Assembly: GCA_029449245.1 (NCBI GenBank)
Contig: JANATF010000003.1
Location: forward strand, 1,178,001 to 1,242,000
Source: Mortierella alpina
Lineage: Eukaryota; Mortierellomycota; Mortierellomycetes; Mortierellales; Mortierellaceae
Direction of reading: 5' to 3'
DNA length: 64,000 nucleotides
Numbering within the stretch: the first letter of the stretch is position 1; every line of letters starts with the position of its first letter. Under the pieces are notes generated by a model, which was not told the DNA's origin, did not search any database, and saw only the letters and a list, made by a program, of their open reading frames with translations. Shown here piece after piece: positions 1 through 8,986 of this stretch. A program made the position numbers and the translations under genes.

Positions 1-289
1 TCTATGTCAATGGTCTTTTCTCGCATTGCGTTTTGCCATTTCGACTTTGCACACACAAGTGCCAACCATCCTTATCTTTGGTTGTATTTTTATGACAGCT
101 GTCGTTCTGCAGACGCATACTCTGTCGCTGGGTTTCTATCTTTTGTCCCATCATATACACGATAGGTTTCTCGTTTTTCCCTATCTCTATCTATGTCGAA
201 GGCTTGCCCGATCTTCACTGTTTTCCTTCTTCTACTGAACCCATATTGAGCTGTACACTCATTTGGATCCAGTACTTCTAGCAAACAAA
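1..289 (+). repeat. Fragment of B-family 3' noncoding region
   Basis: Nearly identical to about 56329..56611 inside element B, and present inverted at about 38170..38440. It starts at the window edge. Near base 289 the match to B stops and unrelated sequence begins, so this is a truncated copy. The short ORFs in it recur in every copy and are not genes. Confidence 0.85.
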
Positions 290-410
290 CATTTGTCATA
301 GCAAGGTCAAGATCACACCACCAGCCGCTGAAAATCAAGCACGCGCCGTCCAGCAGTGCATTCGTGCAGTACAACAGCATTTATTTTGACAGCCTATAGA
401 TAGTTGCAGT

Positions 411-1134
411 TTAGTTGTTGTAACACCACTGGACGCTGCCATCGTCCTTTGCGATCGCAGGGCTGGTCCGATGGAACATGTTCCTGGCGCGAATGTACGG
501 GTCCATCTTGAAGAACGCTACCCGCAGATTCTTCGCCACCTCCTCGCGCTCCTTCTCAACCTCCTCCTCGGACCTTGCCGTCATCGCCTCGGGTGTCCCA
601 GCCTTGGTCCACTCTCTCGTCAATGCCTCGAATCTCCAGCGGAGGGCCTCCCATTCCGCAGTCAGCTTCTCCTTGGTCTCTGTGTCCTCCATGCAACTGT
701 TTTCTCCTGGCTGGGCACGCGGGTACGAGTACGTGTACTTGTCCAGACCACCCTTGTACCGATCTGGCAAATGCTTTGCAGGGATATAGTCGAGCAAATC
801 CTTGTCTGATCGCGTGAACCGGATCTTGGAGGCGACGACTGGATCGAGCCATGGTTCAATGACCTTCCACACGCCCCAGAACACAAGGGGAGCTCCGTGG
901 ATGAGGACTCTCCCGAGGGACTCGGGGTAGTATGCTTCAAAGGCGGTGATCAGATACCGTAGCATGGCAAAATCCATATTGGAGAGCGAGAAGCCCGTGA
1001 GGTCAAAGACGAGACACACAGTCTCCACTGGATGTTCGAGCAGGACGCGCGCACACTCCATCACATAGACGGTCAACTTTTCGAGGGTCTTGACAGGCTG
1101 GTCATTAGGTTTGTGTAGACGCACATTGAGGTAC
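411..1134 (-). CDS. CRAL-TRIO (Sec14-like) domain protein, C-terminal exon, 5' part missing
   Basis: About 240 residues, with a typical CRAL-TRIO second half: the beta-strand motif 'VCLVFDLTGFSLSNMD', then 'YYPESLGRVLIHGAP', the 'VIEPWLDPVV' lipid-exchange loop region and the 'DLLDYIPAKHLPDRYKGG' end. Such proteins bind and exchange phosphatidylinositol and other lipids in the cytosol. A charged tail follows, with a Glu-rich helix near residues 180-205, before the TAA stop at 411. I start the exon at 1134 because an acceptor-like AG lies just upstream and the frame continues a split codon there. No N-terminal CRAL-TRIO-N exon was found; the next sequence upstream belongs to an opposite-strand gene. 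It is either a gene whose first exons were lost or a captured fragment. The family call is firm; functionality is uncertain. Confidence 0.8.
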
Positions 1135-1341
1135 CTATCATGGTCGCATCGGAATCAAACAGAAGAACTGAGTATATAATATAGAACCGGAGGTATATAA
1201 AGATAAAAAAGTATGTGAAGACAACACTAGTTGCGTACTTACGCCACGACGCGGTGCCTTTCTTTTTTTCACTTCTTCCATCTCTACCCCTTTCCTCATT
1301 ACCTTCCCTCTCACGACCTTCGTAAAGGTACCACCAACGCG

Positions 1342-2244
1342 ATGTGCGCCCACAAGCCCATTCAAACGTTAACAGAGACAGAACCTTCACGCCGAACAAG
1401 GGGGAAAGTATCCACCTCTTCGTCAACACGTTCATCTGTAACATCTTTGCCTTCCATCAGGCCAACTGCCTCCACCTCTCAAACTCGACATTCGGCAAAA
1501 GGATCAACCAAAAGAAAACCAATAACAACACCCAAGGAACCCAGCGAAAAGATCACACCACTGACACGGCTCAATCTTGATCTTTTGGACAAAACGCGAC
1601 TGGTAAGACCACACAGCACGTAATGAAAACAAAAAACAACTTCCTCCTAATTAACCAGCGTAATTTTGCATGCTCCATCACAGAGTGACGAGGTTTCCGT
1701 ATCTCCTAGCTTGCCTGACGACGACTCGGTGTCTTCTAGCTCTACTAACGACGACTTTGATCCCGTTGATGGCGTGGAGGCCATCTTGCACCTCCTTATG
1801 AAGAATGTATCTTCGAACACGGAAGCACTTTTCGGCTTCGTAGACTGCGCCAAAGACGTGACTCTGGAGACGACAATTCTGGGAAAGAGGAAAGCGGATG
1901 AAGAGGCAGACCTAGCGTCACCTGCAGGCAAACAGGACACTATTAAATCGACCCAACCAGCCAAGGACAACCGTGCTTCACCTAAAAGGGAAACGAAGCG
2001 TGCTCGAGAAATAATCAGTCAAGAAAGGTTGAATGTGTTGCAAATAGGAACAACCTTTCTTGTTGAAGTCAGGAGACTCGCTGAAGTCCAAAACGAATCT
2101 TTGCGACTACAAGCCTTGGCTCAGTTTCTACTTCACCGCGCGGAAATATTCAAGTACTTCAAGGCCAAGCGGAAATCATTACCGTACTCATCCAATCCAA
2201 TGCGAAGGTCACTTCGGATCGCTTCGCGCAAAAAAGCCCTGTAA
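1342..2244 (+). CDS. Unrecognised two-exon protein (273 aa), basic and probably nuclear
   Basis: Exon 1 is 1342..1602 and exon 2 is 1684..2244. The 81-bp intron between them begins GTAAGA, ends CACAG and has a CTAAT-type branch region; splicing keeps the frame. The predicted protein has a Ser/Thr/Arg-rich N-terminal half, an acidic patch (about residues 95-115), nuclear-localisation-like clusters ('GKRKADEE', 'SPKRETKRAREI') and an amphipathic helix (about residues 215-245) ending in basic residues. I recognise no family. It is convergent with the Fanzor-like gene, whose stop lies about 100 bp away. It could be a transposon-borne accessory gene or a chromosomal gene. The splice model and composition support real coding; the function is unknown. 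Confidence 0.55.
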
Positions 2245-2344
2245 ACGATCATATTGGGTCTACTCAATTAAGAAAAATAAGATTACCATTCCGTTACTCG
2301 ATACGGGAGTTTTCCGACTTACCTTGCCAATACTGTCAGAAAGA

Positions 2345-3427
2345 CTATGCAGCCACTCCACGTGACTCTGGGGAATGTGCTTGTGGTTGTGAGATGAAGT
2401 CGGACTCCAGGTCATAATCTCTGCAGAGGACGTCAGGCCAGCGTCCCTCTCGGAGGAGTATGAGAACAGCCCGGGCCATGTTCGTGGCGGCGTTGTGGTC
2501 TCTGTCTCTCTGAAATCCACAGCCAGGGCACTTGAGGCTACGGCCTTGCTCATCATAGACAGACTCACAATGGCAGCAGATTTTGGATGTTCGGAACTCG
2601 TCAGCGCAAACGACGGTCATATTCAGTGCCTGAGCCTATGGCACAAAACAGGGTTGAGCATGGGAAACTACAGCACAAGTATGTACTTGCCTCACGATCA
2701 TAATACACACCTTTTTCTACAAGTGAGTAACAAACTGTTGGTGGAGTGTAGGTCCCTTGCTGGAGCCGAAATTACCGTCGCCAACCACGAAAATTGGTCG
2801 TGGCCCCTTGTCCGGATCCCATTTCTCTGTAAGCCCCGACGCACCGATTATCCGGTCTACGGCCCTGTGCAACGTCACCTTTATGGCTGTCTTGCGGTGA
2901 TAGCCTTTAATCTTGAACATGCGCGATGTATAAAAATTGCGCAAATGCTCTTGAACAAGCAGCAGCGACTGGACATGGTCCGGCAGGGACTGATTTAGCA
3001 GTATCCACGAAGGGCCTTGGGATTCGTTGCTTGGAACCGAGCAGCTGACTGCGGTAATGTGCTCTCGAGCTCCTCGATGTTTCGCGCTTTTGGGTTCTTG
3101 TCTTCCTGAAGCTGAACTGCAATTGTCTTCCCGCGCTTTGCTCTCTGCAACCCACTCAAATACGTCTTTGTGCAGTGCCTTTGAGACCCTCGACTCACAG
3201 ACACACTTGAGCATCCCAGGTGTTCGGGTGTCTATGACAGTGGCCGTCGCGGTGCTGCATCTTCCAGGGTCGATCCCAACAATCACATAGTCTGGGTCCG
3301 GCAACAGATCCTCGATGATCTCCTGGGAGGGGAAGATTGCGCGTGCATCCGGTAGCTTGGCTCGAGTAGTGTTCGGAGGCGGAGTCAAAGGGGGTTTTTC
3401 CTGGGTGAGACCGTATGCTACCACCGC
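2345..3427 (-). pseudogene. Fanzor-like (TnpB-related) RNA-guided nuclease, C-terminal two-thirds, broken
   Basis: Two exons, 2711..3427 and 2345..2629, flank an 81-bp intron (donor GTGTGT, acceptor CTCAG). The first exon carries the RuvC-I motif 'VIVGIDPG' (catalytic Asp at about 3269..3271) and, near its end, 'FVVGDGNFGSSKG', which matches the RuvC-II neighbourhood of Fanzors. The second has 'DEFRTSK', a zinc ribbon of two CX2C pairs ('CCHC' and 'CPGC'), and 'DRDHNAATNM', whose second Asp is the usual RuvC-III residue. This order is diagnostic of the TnpB/Fanzor family, whose studied members cut DNA guided by a transposon-derived RNA. Defects: an in-frame TAG at 2717..2719 three codons before the donor, a TGA at 3428..3430 closing the frame upstream, and no recognisable N-terminal domain. 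Repeat R1 lies immediately upstream, at 3568. I treat it as a relic, though unrecognised splicing could bypass the upstream stop. Confidence 0.8.
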
Positions 3428-3567
3428 TCATGCCCATTTGTACAAATTGTGCCTGTCAAGGCGTGTTTGCTGGTGTCCTCTCCTTGATCCATCGACTCTT
3501 TGTTTTCACTGGCGGTTTGAAGATGTTCGTGGAACGTTTTGACCGTGTTGAAGAAATTTATAGGAAC

Positions 3568-3877
3568 TGAAACGTGTAGGCAAGTTTTATGATAGGAAAG
3601 TAAGTGAGAAAAAGATGTCGGTCCACACTGACCACACACCGGTATTTATACATGTTTATTGTTACTACAGAGATGTAATGTTGGGTAAATAGATAGGTGA
3701 AGGAGTCATTGCCAAGAGATGGATAGCGGAAGGCTATAGCCTGGCGCGTGTCCTAGCTTCTGAATGATTGGCCATGATCCTAATTCATTAGACGTTACGC
3801 CAATACTACATAGCATGGGTACCGGATGACTGATCCGGACCAGGAACATCTTTCTGGTTCATGTAGTTCGTGCTGGC
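3568..3877. repeat. Repeat R, copy 1
   Basis: A 310-bp sequence beginning 'tgaaacgtgtaggcaag' that recurs in the same orientation at 13545..13854 with a few substitutions. It lies directly upstream (minus-strand sense) of the Fanzor-like exon. Here the similarity continues past 3877, whereas copy 2 is cut at exactly that point by the hAT terminus. It could be an LTR, or part of the leader of the Fanzor-bearing element; neither is proved. Confidence 0.7.
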
Positions 3878-4368
3878 GAAGGTCCATGATTGGTACCTGG
3901 AGCCAAGCTTCTAGATATGACATTTTGTATCTTCTAGGCAAGCACTTTCACTGTTTTGATTGGACTCGTTGGTCTTTGTTAAGGAGTCTACGATAGTAGA
4001 CGCGTTCGTATCTCTGTGTACTTACTACTGGACTCTGGTGAATATTGCACAGGAACAAAAGTAAGTGAGAATCAGATGTGGATCACACGACCACACACCT
4101 GGAGTATTTTTGGCGCAGCTGCTACAAGTACTAAAGATATTTCTATGAAGAAACACCCAGGACTTAGCATGATGCATGGATGCATCACAACCGGGTCAAC
4201 GTCATGTTTGACCTAGTTCACGACTCTTCTAGGGTACTGGATACGGGAACCTTGGAGTCAGGGTTCTTGGGTATAGGACCCAGTGACTAGAGAGTCGCGA
4301 TCTATGAACTACGGCCTTAGTGAATATGCAACAGTACGCATTGGACAAGACTTGATCAACTATGGTTG
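3878..4368. other. No gene seen; continuation of R and an R-like diverged segment
   Basis: No convincing ORF. Bases about 4055..4130 ('gtaagtgagaatcagatgt...cacacacctgg...') are a diverged version of the start of R at about 3598..3665, so two related repeat units lie in tandem. The segment ends at the acgg target site of element H. Confidence 0.5.
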
Positions 4369-4372
4369 ACGG

Positions 4373-4962
4373 TGTGGTGAAGTAACTCTCTCTTGTATAT
4401 AAGGTGCTTGAGGAGCTCAAAGGTGTACAAGAGTTACCTCCGCACGTTTTGGTACTGAGCAAGGTCGATGTTCGGGGACGAGCAACGGCGGGGGGAAAGT
4501 GTGAACAAAACATACAGGAAACTCGGGGAGCAATTGCGCATCTCGTCATAGTGTATCGATGTATCCGAAGTTCTACCAATGAAGGAGACCTCGGACACAT
4601 AGAGAGGTGGTACAATTGATCATAATAACCAGATCAAAGGGGTCGACAACTGGGAGGGGCACAAGTTGAGGAAAAAGTAATACGATGAAGAACGCGGCAC
4701 CCGTCCTTACTCTTGCTCAATCGCCTATTCCGTGTGCGGAGCGACAAGCTATGGCAAGGCAATACCAATCCTACAGTAGGGGTATCAGAGAAAGTGGGAA
4801 AGCAAGCGTTGTTTTCAAGGCTATCTAAAACATGATGTTCAAACTGGAGTGGAAGAAAAAGGGACCAGGAACAAAATTTGTTCTCTGCCCGGTATTTATT
4901 TTCACGCAGCACACAAACTCAAGAATGCTATTTTTACTCCAAACTGCAACCGCTTCATCACA
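4373..4962. repeat. Element H left LTR (590 bp)
   Basis: Begins TGTGGTGAAG and ends CTTCATCACA. It differs from the right LTR at one position I noticed (aaactcgg versus aaacccgg). A TATA-like 'tgtatataagg' lies about 20 bp from the left end. ORFs inside recur in all copies and are not genes. Confidence 0.8.
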
Positions 4963-6264
4963 CGATCGCAGTGCCTCTTTCTCATCCTTGCGAGGATGAA
5001 AAAGCAACCCAAGCGAGTTAAAGATCCCCAAGCGGTTCATATCCTGTTGCCGAAGACACCGTTGTATCGGAAGTGGTGGAGCACTTGTCCTGCCCTGAGT
5101 GTTGCTTTCACCTGCAGTCAGCAAAGCGTAACCAAGGGTCGTGTCGTTGAGGACTTGGCTTCCAAAGTCGGATTAATGAATGGAGACGGGGATCCGGAGC
5201 AGAAGTTTTCGTTGAAGAGCAATGGCGCGTTTGAGTTGCAGCACACAGGGCAGCTGCAAGCAAAGTTTGGTGTGTGGAGGTTATCAGGAACGGCTGGTGT
5301 GAAATAAATGTTGATCCTCGGGCCAGAAAAACGCTATTTTGTTGTCGAAGAAATTGGATCAAAAAAAGGGGTAAAGATCAAAGGAAAGTAGAGATGACAA
5401 ATGGGAGAAGATAGAAAAGAGAAGAGAGAAGAGAAGGAGCGATAAAAGGAAGGATAGGGAGAGGATAAACGAAAGAGGCGAAGAGGAGTGGGATCAGAAA
5501 GCGAAGGAGGCAGAGAAAGAGGATGATAAGAGAAGCATAAGTGAGAGGGGAAGAAAGAAAAAAGAGGCGACTGAGGGCGAGCACAACAGCGCGGACGGAA
5601 TTGCGCAGAGCTCACATTTTTTTTAAAAAAAGAAAGGCTGCTCCTAATTTTTTTCTCCGAAAACAAAGAGACAGATGGAAGTGGGCTCAAACGAAATCAA
5701 ACTCAAAACATCGGTGGTCTTTTTGCTGCAGAGAATGGAGGGGAGGAGGGGCGCCAAAAGGGCAATAGAAAATGATACATCTCAGAGGGAGGAAGGAGAA
5801 GCAGAGCAAAAAAACCAGATAGAAGTGCGAGGGGGGGAAGAGATAAGAAACGACATCAGGCAACGATCCATCAACAGGGTCATAGCCAAGCTATGGGAAC
5901 CGAGGCATATCAACTGCCTCGAATCAACAGAGAGGAGCGGCGGGCCTGCGAGTGATGTGAGGCGGAGGTAAATGCAGAGGGCAGGGCTGCGCTTGCATGA
6001 CTTGAAAAAAAGGGGCAGGCCGTGATTCACCACATGAGGCAAAAAACATCGAGATCTCTCATTGGTCCATCTGTCCTTTCCTTCATCACGCCATCTCTCG
6101 TTGCATCTCACCATCTCTCTTGTCCTCTCCATTCGAAATGGCGACCATAAATTCACTCCATGCGGTTGCTCATGTCGTCCTCCATTCCTTTCGCAATTCC
6201 TTTTCTTCAACTGTCCTCCTCCATTCAGCACCTTCTTGACGCATCCTGTTCCACTCTTCTCAAC
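4963..6264. other. Interior of H: mostly noncoding, purine-rich
   Basis: An ORF at 4996..5307 (+) could encode about 103 residues with a Lys-rich start; I recognise nothing in it and give it low weight. About 5370..5560 is strongly purine-rich (runs of gagaagagagaag). A polypyrimidine-rich leader at about 6050..6240 precedes the ORF at 6265. No enzyme motifs were seen. Confidence 0.5.
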
Positions 6265-6921
6265 ATGACCAGCAACAACATTCTTTCACCTTCTCTTAAG
6301 GCGAAGCGCTTCTCTCCAACCCATTCTCTGTCTCGCCGTGGCTCTGTGCAGGAACGCCCATTGTCGATAAGCCCATACGTCGGTCCTCCACACGGACAGG
6401 AAGATACAACTTTCGTTCATGACTCGGACGATGGTTCCTTTCCGAGCGCCTCTCTCAGTCCTGTCGCTGCACTTCCTTCGCAACACCTACCTAGACTCTC
6501 TCATCCGCGCAGTCCAAGTCGCCAGCAGAGCCCTATTCGACAGCAAACTTCCATTAACCCTACGAGTCCTGGCCGTTCGCATAGTCCTGCTCGTCAACAG
6601 AGTCTGCTCCGAGATGATGAGACTGATCCAGGGCATCCGTCTGCCGGTGACAGTGCAACGATGTTACAGATGCGAGACCATTGGAGGGCCGTGCAAATCG
6701 AACTGACAGGGGTTCGTCAGCAGGTCTTGGACCTTTCCTTGTCTCCTGAGGATCGTACTTGGTGCCAGGTTGTCTTGCACGGGTTACAACAACAGGAAGC
6801 CACACTCCAGGCCAACATTATGAGGCTAGAGTCGATGAGAGATCCTCATCTGGAGAGGCATGCAACGTTGGTGGACCGCCACATTGCCTTCGTCCGCGAC
6901 TACTGGTCGAAGCTAGCTTGA
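6265..6921 (+). CDS. Unrecognised 218-aa ORF carried inside element H
   Basis: The longest open frame in H. I start at the ATG at 6265 (MTSNNILSP...); the frame is open further up to 6160, but that part is hydrophobic and low-complexity. The N-terminal half is Ser/Pro/Arg-rich with repeated S-P-R-x-x-S-P-like units (about residues 75-125). The C-terminal 90 residues look helical, with regularly spaced Leu/Val and charged residues ('GLQQQEATLQANIMRLESM'), and end 'FVRDYWSKLA'. There is no zinc knuckle, protease or polymerase motif. It could be a gag-like structural protein of a non-autonomous element, or captured host sequence. A single copy in the window prevents a conservation test. Confidence 0.4.
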   Translation: MTSNNILSPSLKAKRFSPTHSLSRRGSVQERPLSISPYVGPPHGQEDTTFVHDSDDGSFPSASLSPVAALPSQHLPRLSHPRSPSRQQSPIRQQTSINPTSPGRSHSPARQQSLLRDDETDPGHPSAGDSATMLQMRDHWRAVQIELTGVRQQVLDLSLSPEDRTWCQVVLHGLQQQEATLQANIMRLESMRDPHLERHATLVDRHIAFVRDYWSKLA

Positions 6922-7165
6922 GGATTATTACATCGGCCTTTTGGTTCCGGAATAAAATTGCGCCGCGACTCTCCTCCAATCGGTACGGAGTAACAATCTC
7001 GGCTCGGAGGATAAAAATAAACAAAAAATAAAAATAGTAAGAAGGAAAAATGAAAGAAAAGTAGTTGAAGTGTCGAGCGGACGTGAGGGGGCGAGATAAT
7101 GCGCAACTGATGAATGAGAATCCCTGGATTGATCACTGCTGCCCAGGTTCTCCACCAGAAAACCG

Positions 7166-7540
7166 TGTGGTGAAGTAACTCTCTCTTGTATATAAGGTGC
7201 TTGAGGAGCTCAAAGGTGTACAAGAGTTACCTCCGCACGTTTTGGTACTGAGCAAGGTCGATGTTCGGGGACGAGCAACGGCGGGGGGAAAGTGTGAACA
7301 AAACATACAGGAAACCCGGGGAGCAATTGCGCATCTCGTCATAGTGTATCGATGTATCCGAAGTTCTACCAATGAAGGAGACCTCGGACACATAGAGAGG
7401 TGGTACAATTGATCATAATAACCAGATCAAAGGGGTCGACAACTGGGAGGGGCACAAGTTGAGGAAAAAGTAATACGATGAAGAACGCGGCACCCGTCCT
7501 TACTCTTGCTCAATCGCCTATTCCGTGTGCGGAGCGACAA
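7166..7540. repeat. Element H right LTR, first part (cut by A)
   Basis: Matches 4373..4747. It is interrupted at gacaa, the target site of element A; the remainder is at 13148..13362. Confidence 0.8.
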
Positions 7541-7797
7541 TGTCACAGTATCATAGAATGCCCTCGTACTTCGCCATCCTACTTCGCCATCTGCGCCTCC
7601 ACGCGTACCTGCTTCGCCCTCCTCAAAGCACTTCGCCTCTCCCTCACATTAGTATAAATACCCTCTCGCCCGTGTATAATAAAGATCATCGGTTCCTGCC
7701 CCTTCCTCCTGTTCCCTAGTACTCCTGTCCACCCCCTGGCCTCCCTCTTGTTCCTTGTATCCCTCGTGTCCACACCTCTTGTCCTGTTGCTATTACA
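7541..7797 (+). repeat. Element A 5' LTR (257 bp)
   Basis: TGTCACAG...GCTATTACA. A TATA-type 'agtataaatacc' lies mid-LTR, and an 'aataaag' signal lies about 35 bp downstream. Confidence 0.95.
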
Positions 7798-7808
7798 TGG
7801 TAGCAAAG
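7798..7808 (+). other. Primer binding site of A
   Basis: TGGTAGCAAAG directly after the 5' LTR. The same site follows the LTRs of C and D, and of E with one extra base. TGGTAGC matches the end of initiator-Met tRNA used by many Ty3/Ty1 elements; the tRNA identity is inference. Confidence 0.7.
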
Positions 7809-7946
7809 GTAATCTCGATCCACCCTCGACCTTGACTATTTTTCCCTGCAGCACTTTTTTTTTTCCCCTCTTTATAGTTTGACTATTTTTCCCTGCAGCA
7901 CTTTTTTTTTCCCTCTCGTTTATAGTTTGCTTTTCATTTTTTTCCC

Positions 7947-8963
7947 ATGGAACAACTTGACGCTCTCCTAGTCGGCATCGAGCCCGATCGTCAAAACTCA
8001 ATTCGTCGAGCTTTCGAGGACCTGACTGCCGCTGCCACCTCTGCCCCTATCCCTGCCCCTGCCCCGCCTGCTCCTACGGAACGCGAGCTACAAGCGGAAC
8101 GCCGCGACGTTGTCCGCACACTGGCCCAAGTCCTCAAGCCGCAACGCCCTCCGCCCTACGCCGGTGAGATCGACGCTGACGCCTGCAATAACTTCATTGA
8201 CAACCAGAGAGAGTACTTCACGGTTGTCGACCTGAGTCTGTCCGAATGGGTCCAATACACAGCCCTCAACCTTATCTCCGATGCCAAGTCCTGGTGGCGC
8301 TCATCTGGGTTGTCTATCAACACTCCGTGGCCCAGGTTCGAGGAAGACTTCCTAGCCTTCCACACCCCTCCCAATGCCGTCGCCGCTGCCCGAGAAGCCC
8401 TCGAATCACTCAAACAAGGAAAACGAACAGTCGCCCTGTACACCCACGAGTTCCGACGCCTGCTTCGCCGTGTGCCCACCCTCGACAAAGGGACAGCTCT
8501 GCACTGGTTCGTCAAGGGCCTCGAGTCTGACACCAGCAAAGAAGTCAAACTTCGCCAGTGCGCCACTTTGGAAGAAGCTATTTCCGTGGCCACCTTGATC
8601 CACTCCATCCTTTTTCCAAACGGACCTACTGTTGCTCCCAAGCAGAACTCCAGTGATATGGACATTGATACCCTTCACGTTGCCATCAACAACCTGACGG
8701 CCCAAGTCAACTATCTGTCCCAAGGTTCCAACAGGAACAACAACGCACCACGCCCCTCCAAGCTCACCCCTGGGGAAAAAGCCCATCTGATCGCCAACAA
8801 AGGCTGTTTCCGTTGTCGCAAAATTGGACACATGGCTTCCAACTGCCGCTCCTTCCCCAACCAGCCGCAACATCAACCCTCTCGACAGTTCAACAACCTC
8901 GAGACCTCTGCCCCTCAACAGCCGGCTTCCCATGCCCAGTCGGGAAACGTCAACAGCAACTAA
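7947..8963 (+). CDS. gag: Gag of element A
   Basis: 338 residues from an ATG in good context (cccATGG). The centre resembles the retrotransposon gag capsid family ('WVQYTALNLISDAKSWWRSS', 'FEEDFLAFHTPP', then 'ALHWFVKGLESDTSKEV'). One zinc knuckle, 'CFRCRKIGHMASNC' (CX2CX4HX4C), lies near residues 288-301 and would bind element RNA during particle assembly. It ends a few codons after the GGGAAAC slip site. The stop is TAA at 8961..8963. Confidence 0.93.
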   Translation: MEQLDALLVGIEPDRQNSIRRAFEDLTAAATSAPIPAPAPPAPTERELQAERRDVVRTLAQVLKPQRPPPYAGEIDADACNNFIDNQREYFTVVDLSLSEWVQYTALNLISDAKSWWRSSGLSINTPWPRFEEDFLAFHTPPNAVAAAREALESLKQGKRTVALYTHEFRRLLRRVPTLDKGTALHWFVKGLESDTSKEVKLRQCATLEEAISVATLIHSILFPNGPTVAPKQNSSDMDIDTLHVAINNLTAQVNYLSQGSNRNNNAPRPSKLTPGEKAHLIANKGCFRCRKIGHMASNCRSFPNQPQHQPSRQFNNLETSAPQQPASHAQSGNVNSN

Positions 8964-8986
8964 GAGACGTCCAGGTCTTGGTTGCT
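8942..8986 (+). promoter_or_regulatory. -1 ribosomal frameshift cassette of A
   Basis: Slippery heptamer G GGA AAC at 8942..8948, in register with gag. A 6-nt spacer (8949..8954) is followed by a stem AGCAAC (8955..8960) / GTTGCT (8981..8986), with AGAC/GTCT pairing further inside. The gag stop follows the first arm. A -1 slip enters the pol frame exactly. Confidence 0.85.

Noticed and set aside
2245-2344. Guide-RNA-like sequence downstream of the Fanzor stop
   Set aside because: Position would fit, but I see no conserved structure or transposon end, so no feature is claimed.
4404-4619. 71-aa ORF repeated at 7197..7412 (and its antisense partner also at 28973..29272)
   Set aside because: Lies within the H LTR; repeats with the LTR, no start context or domain.
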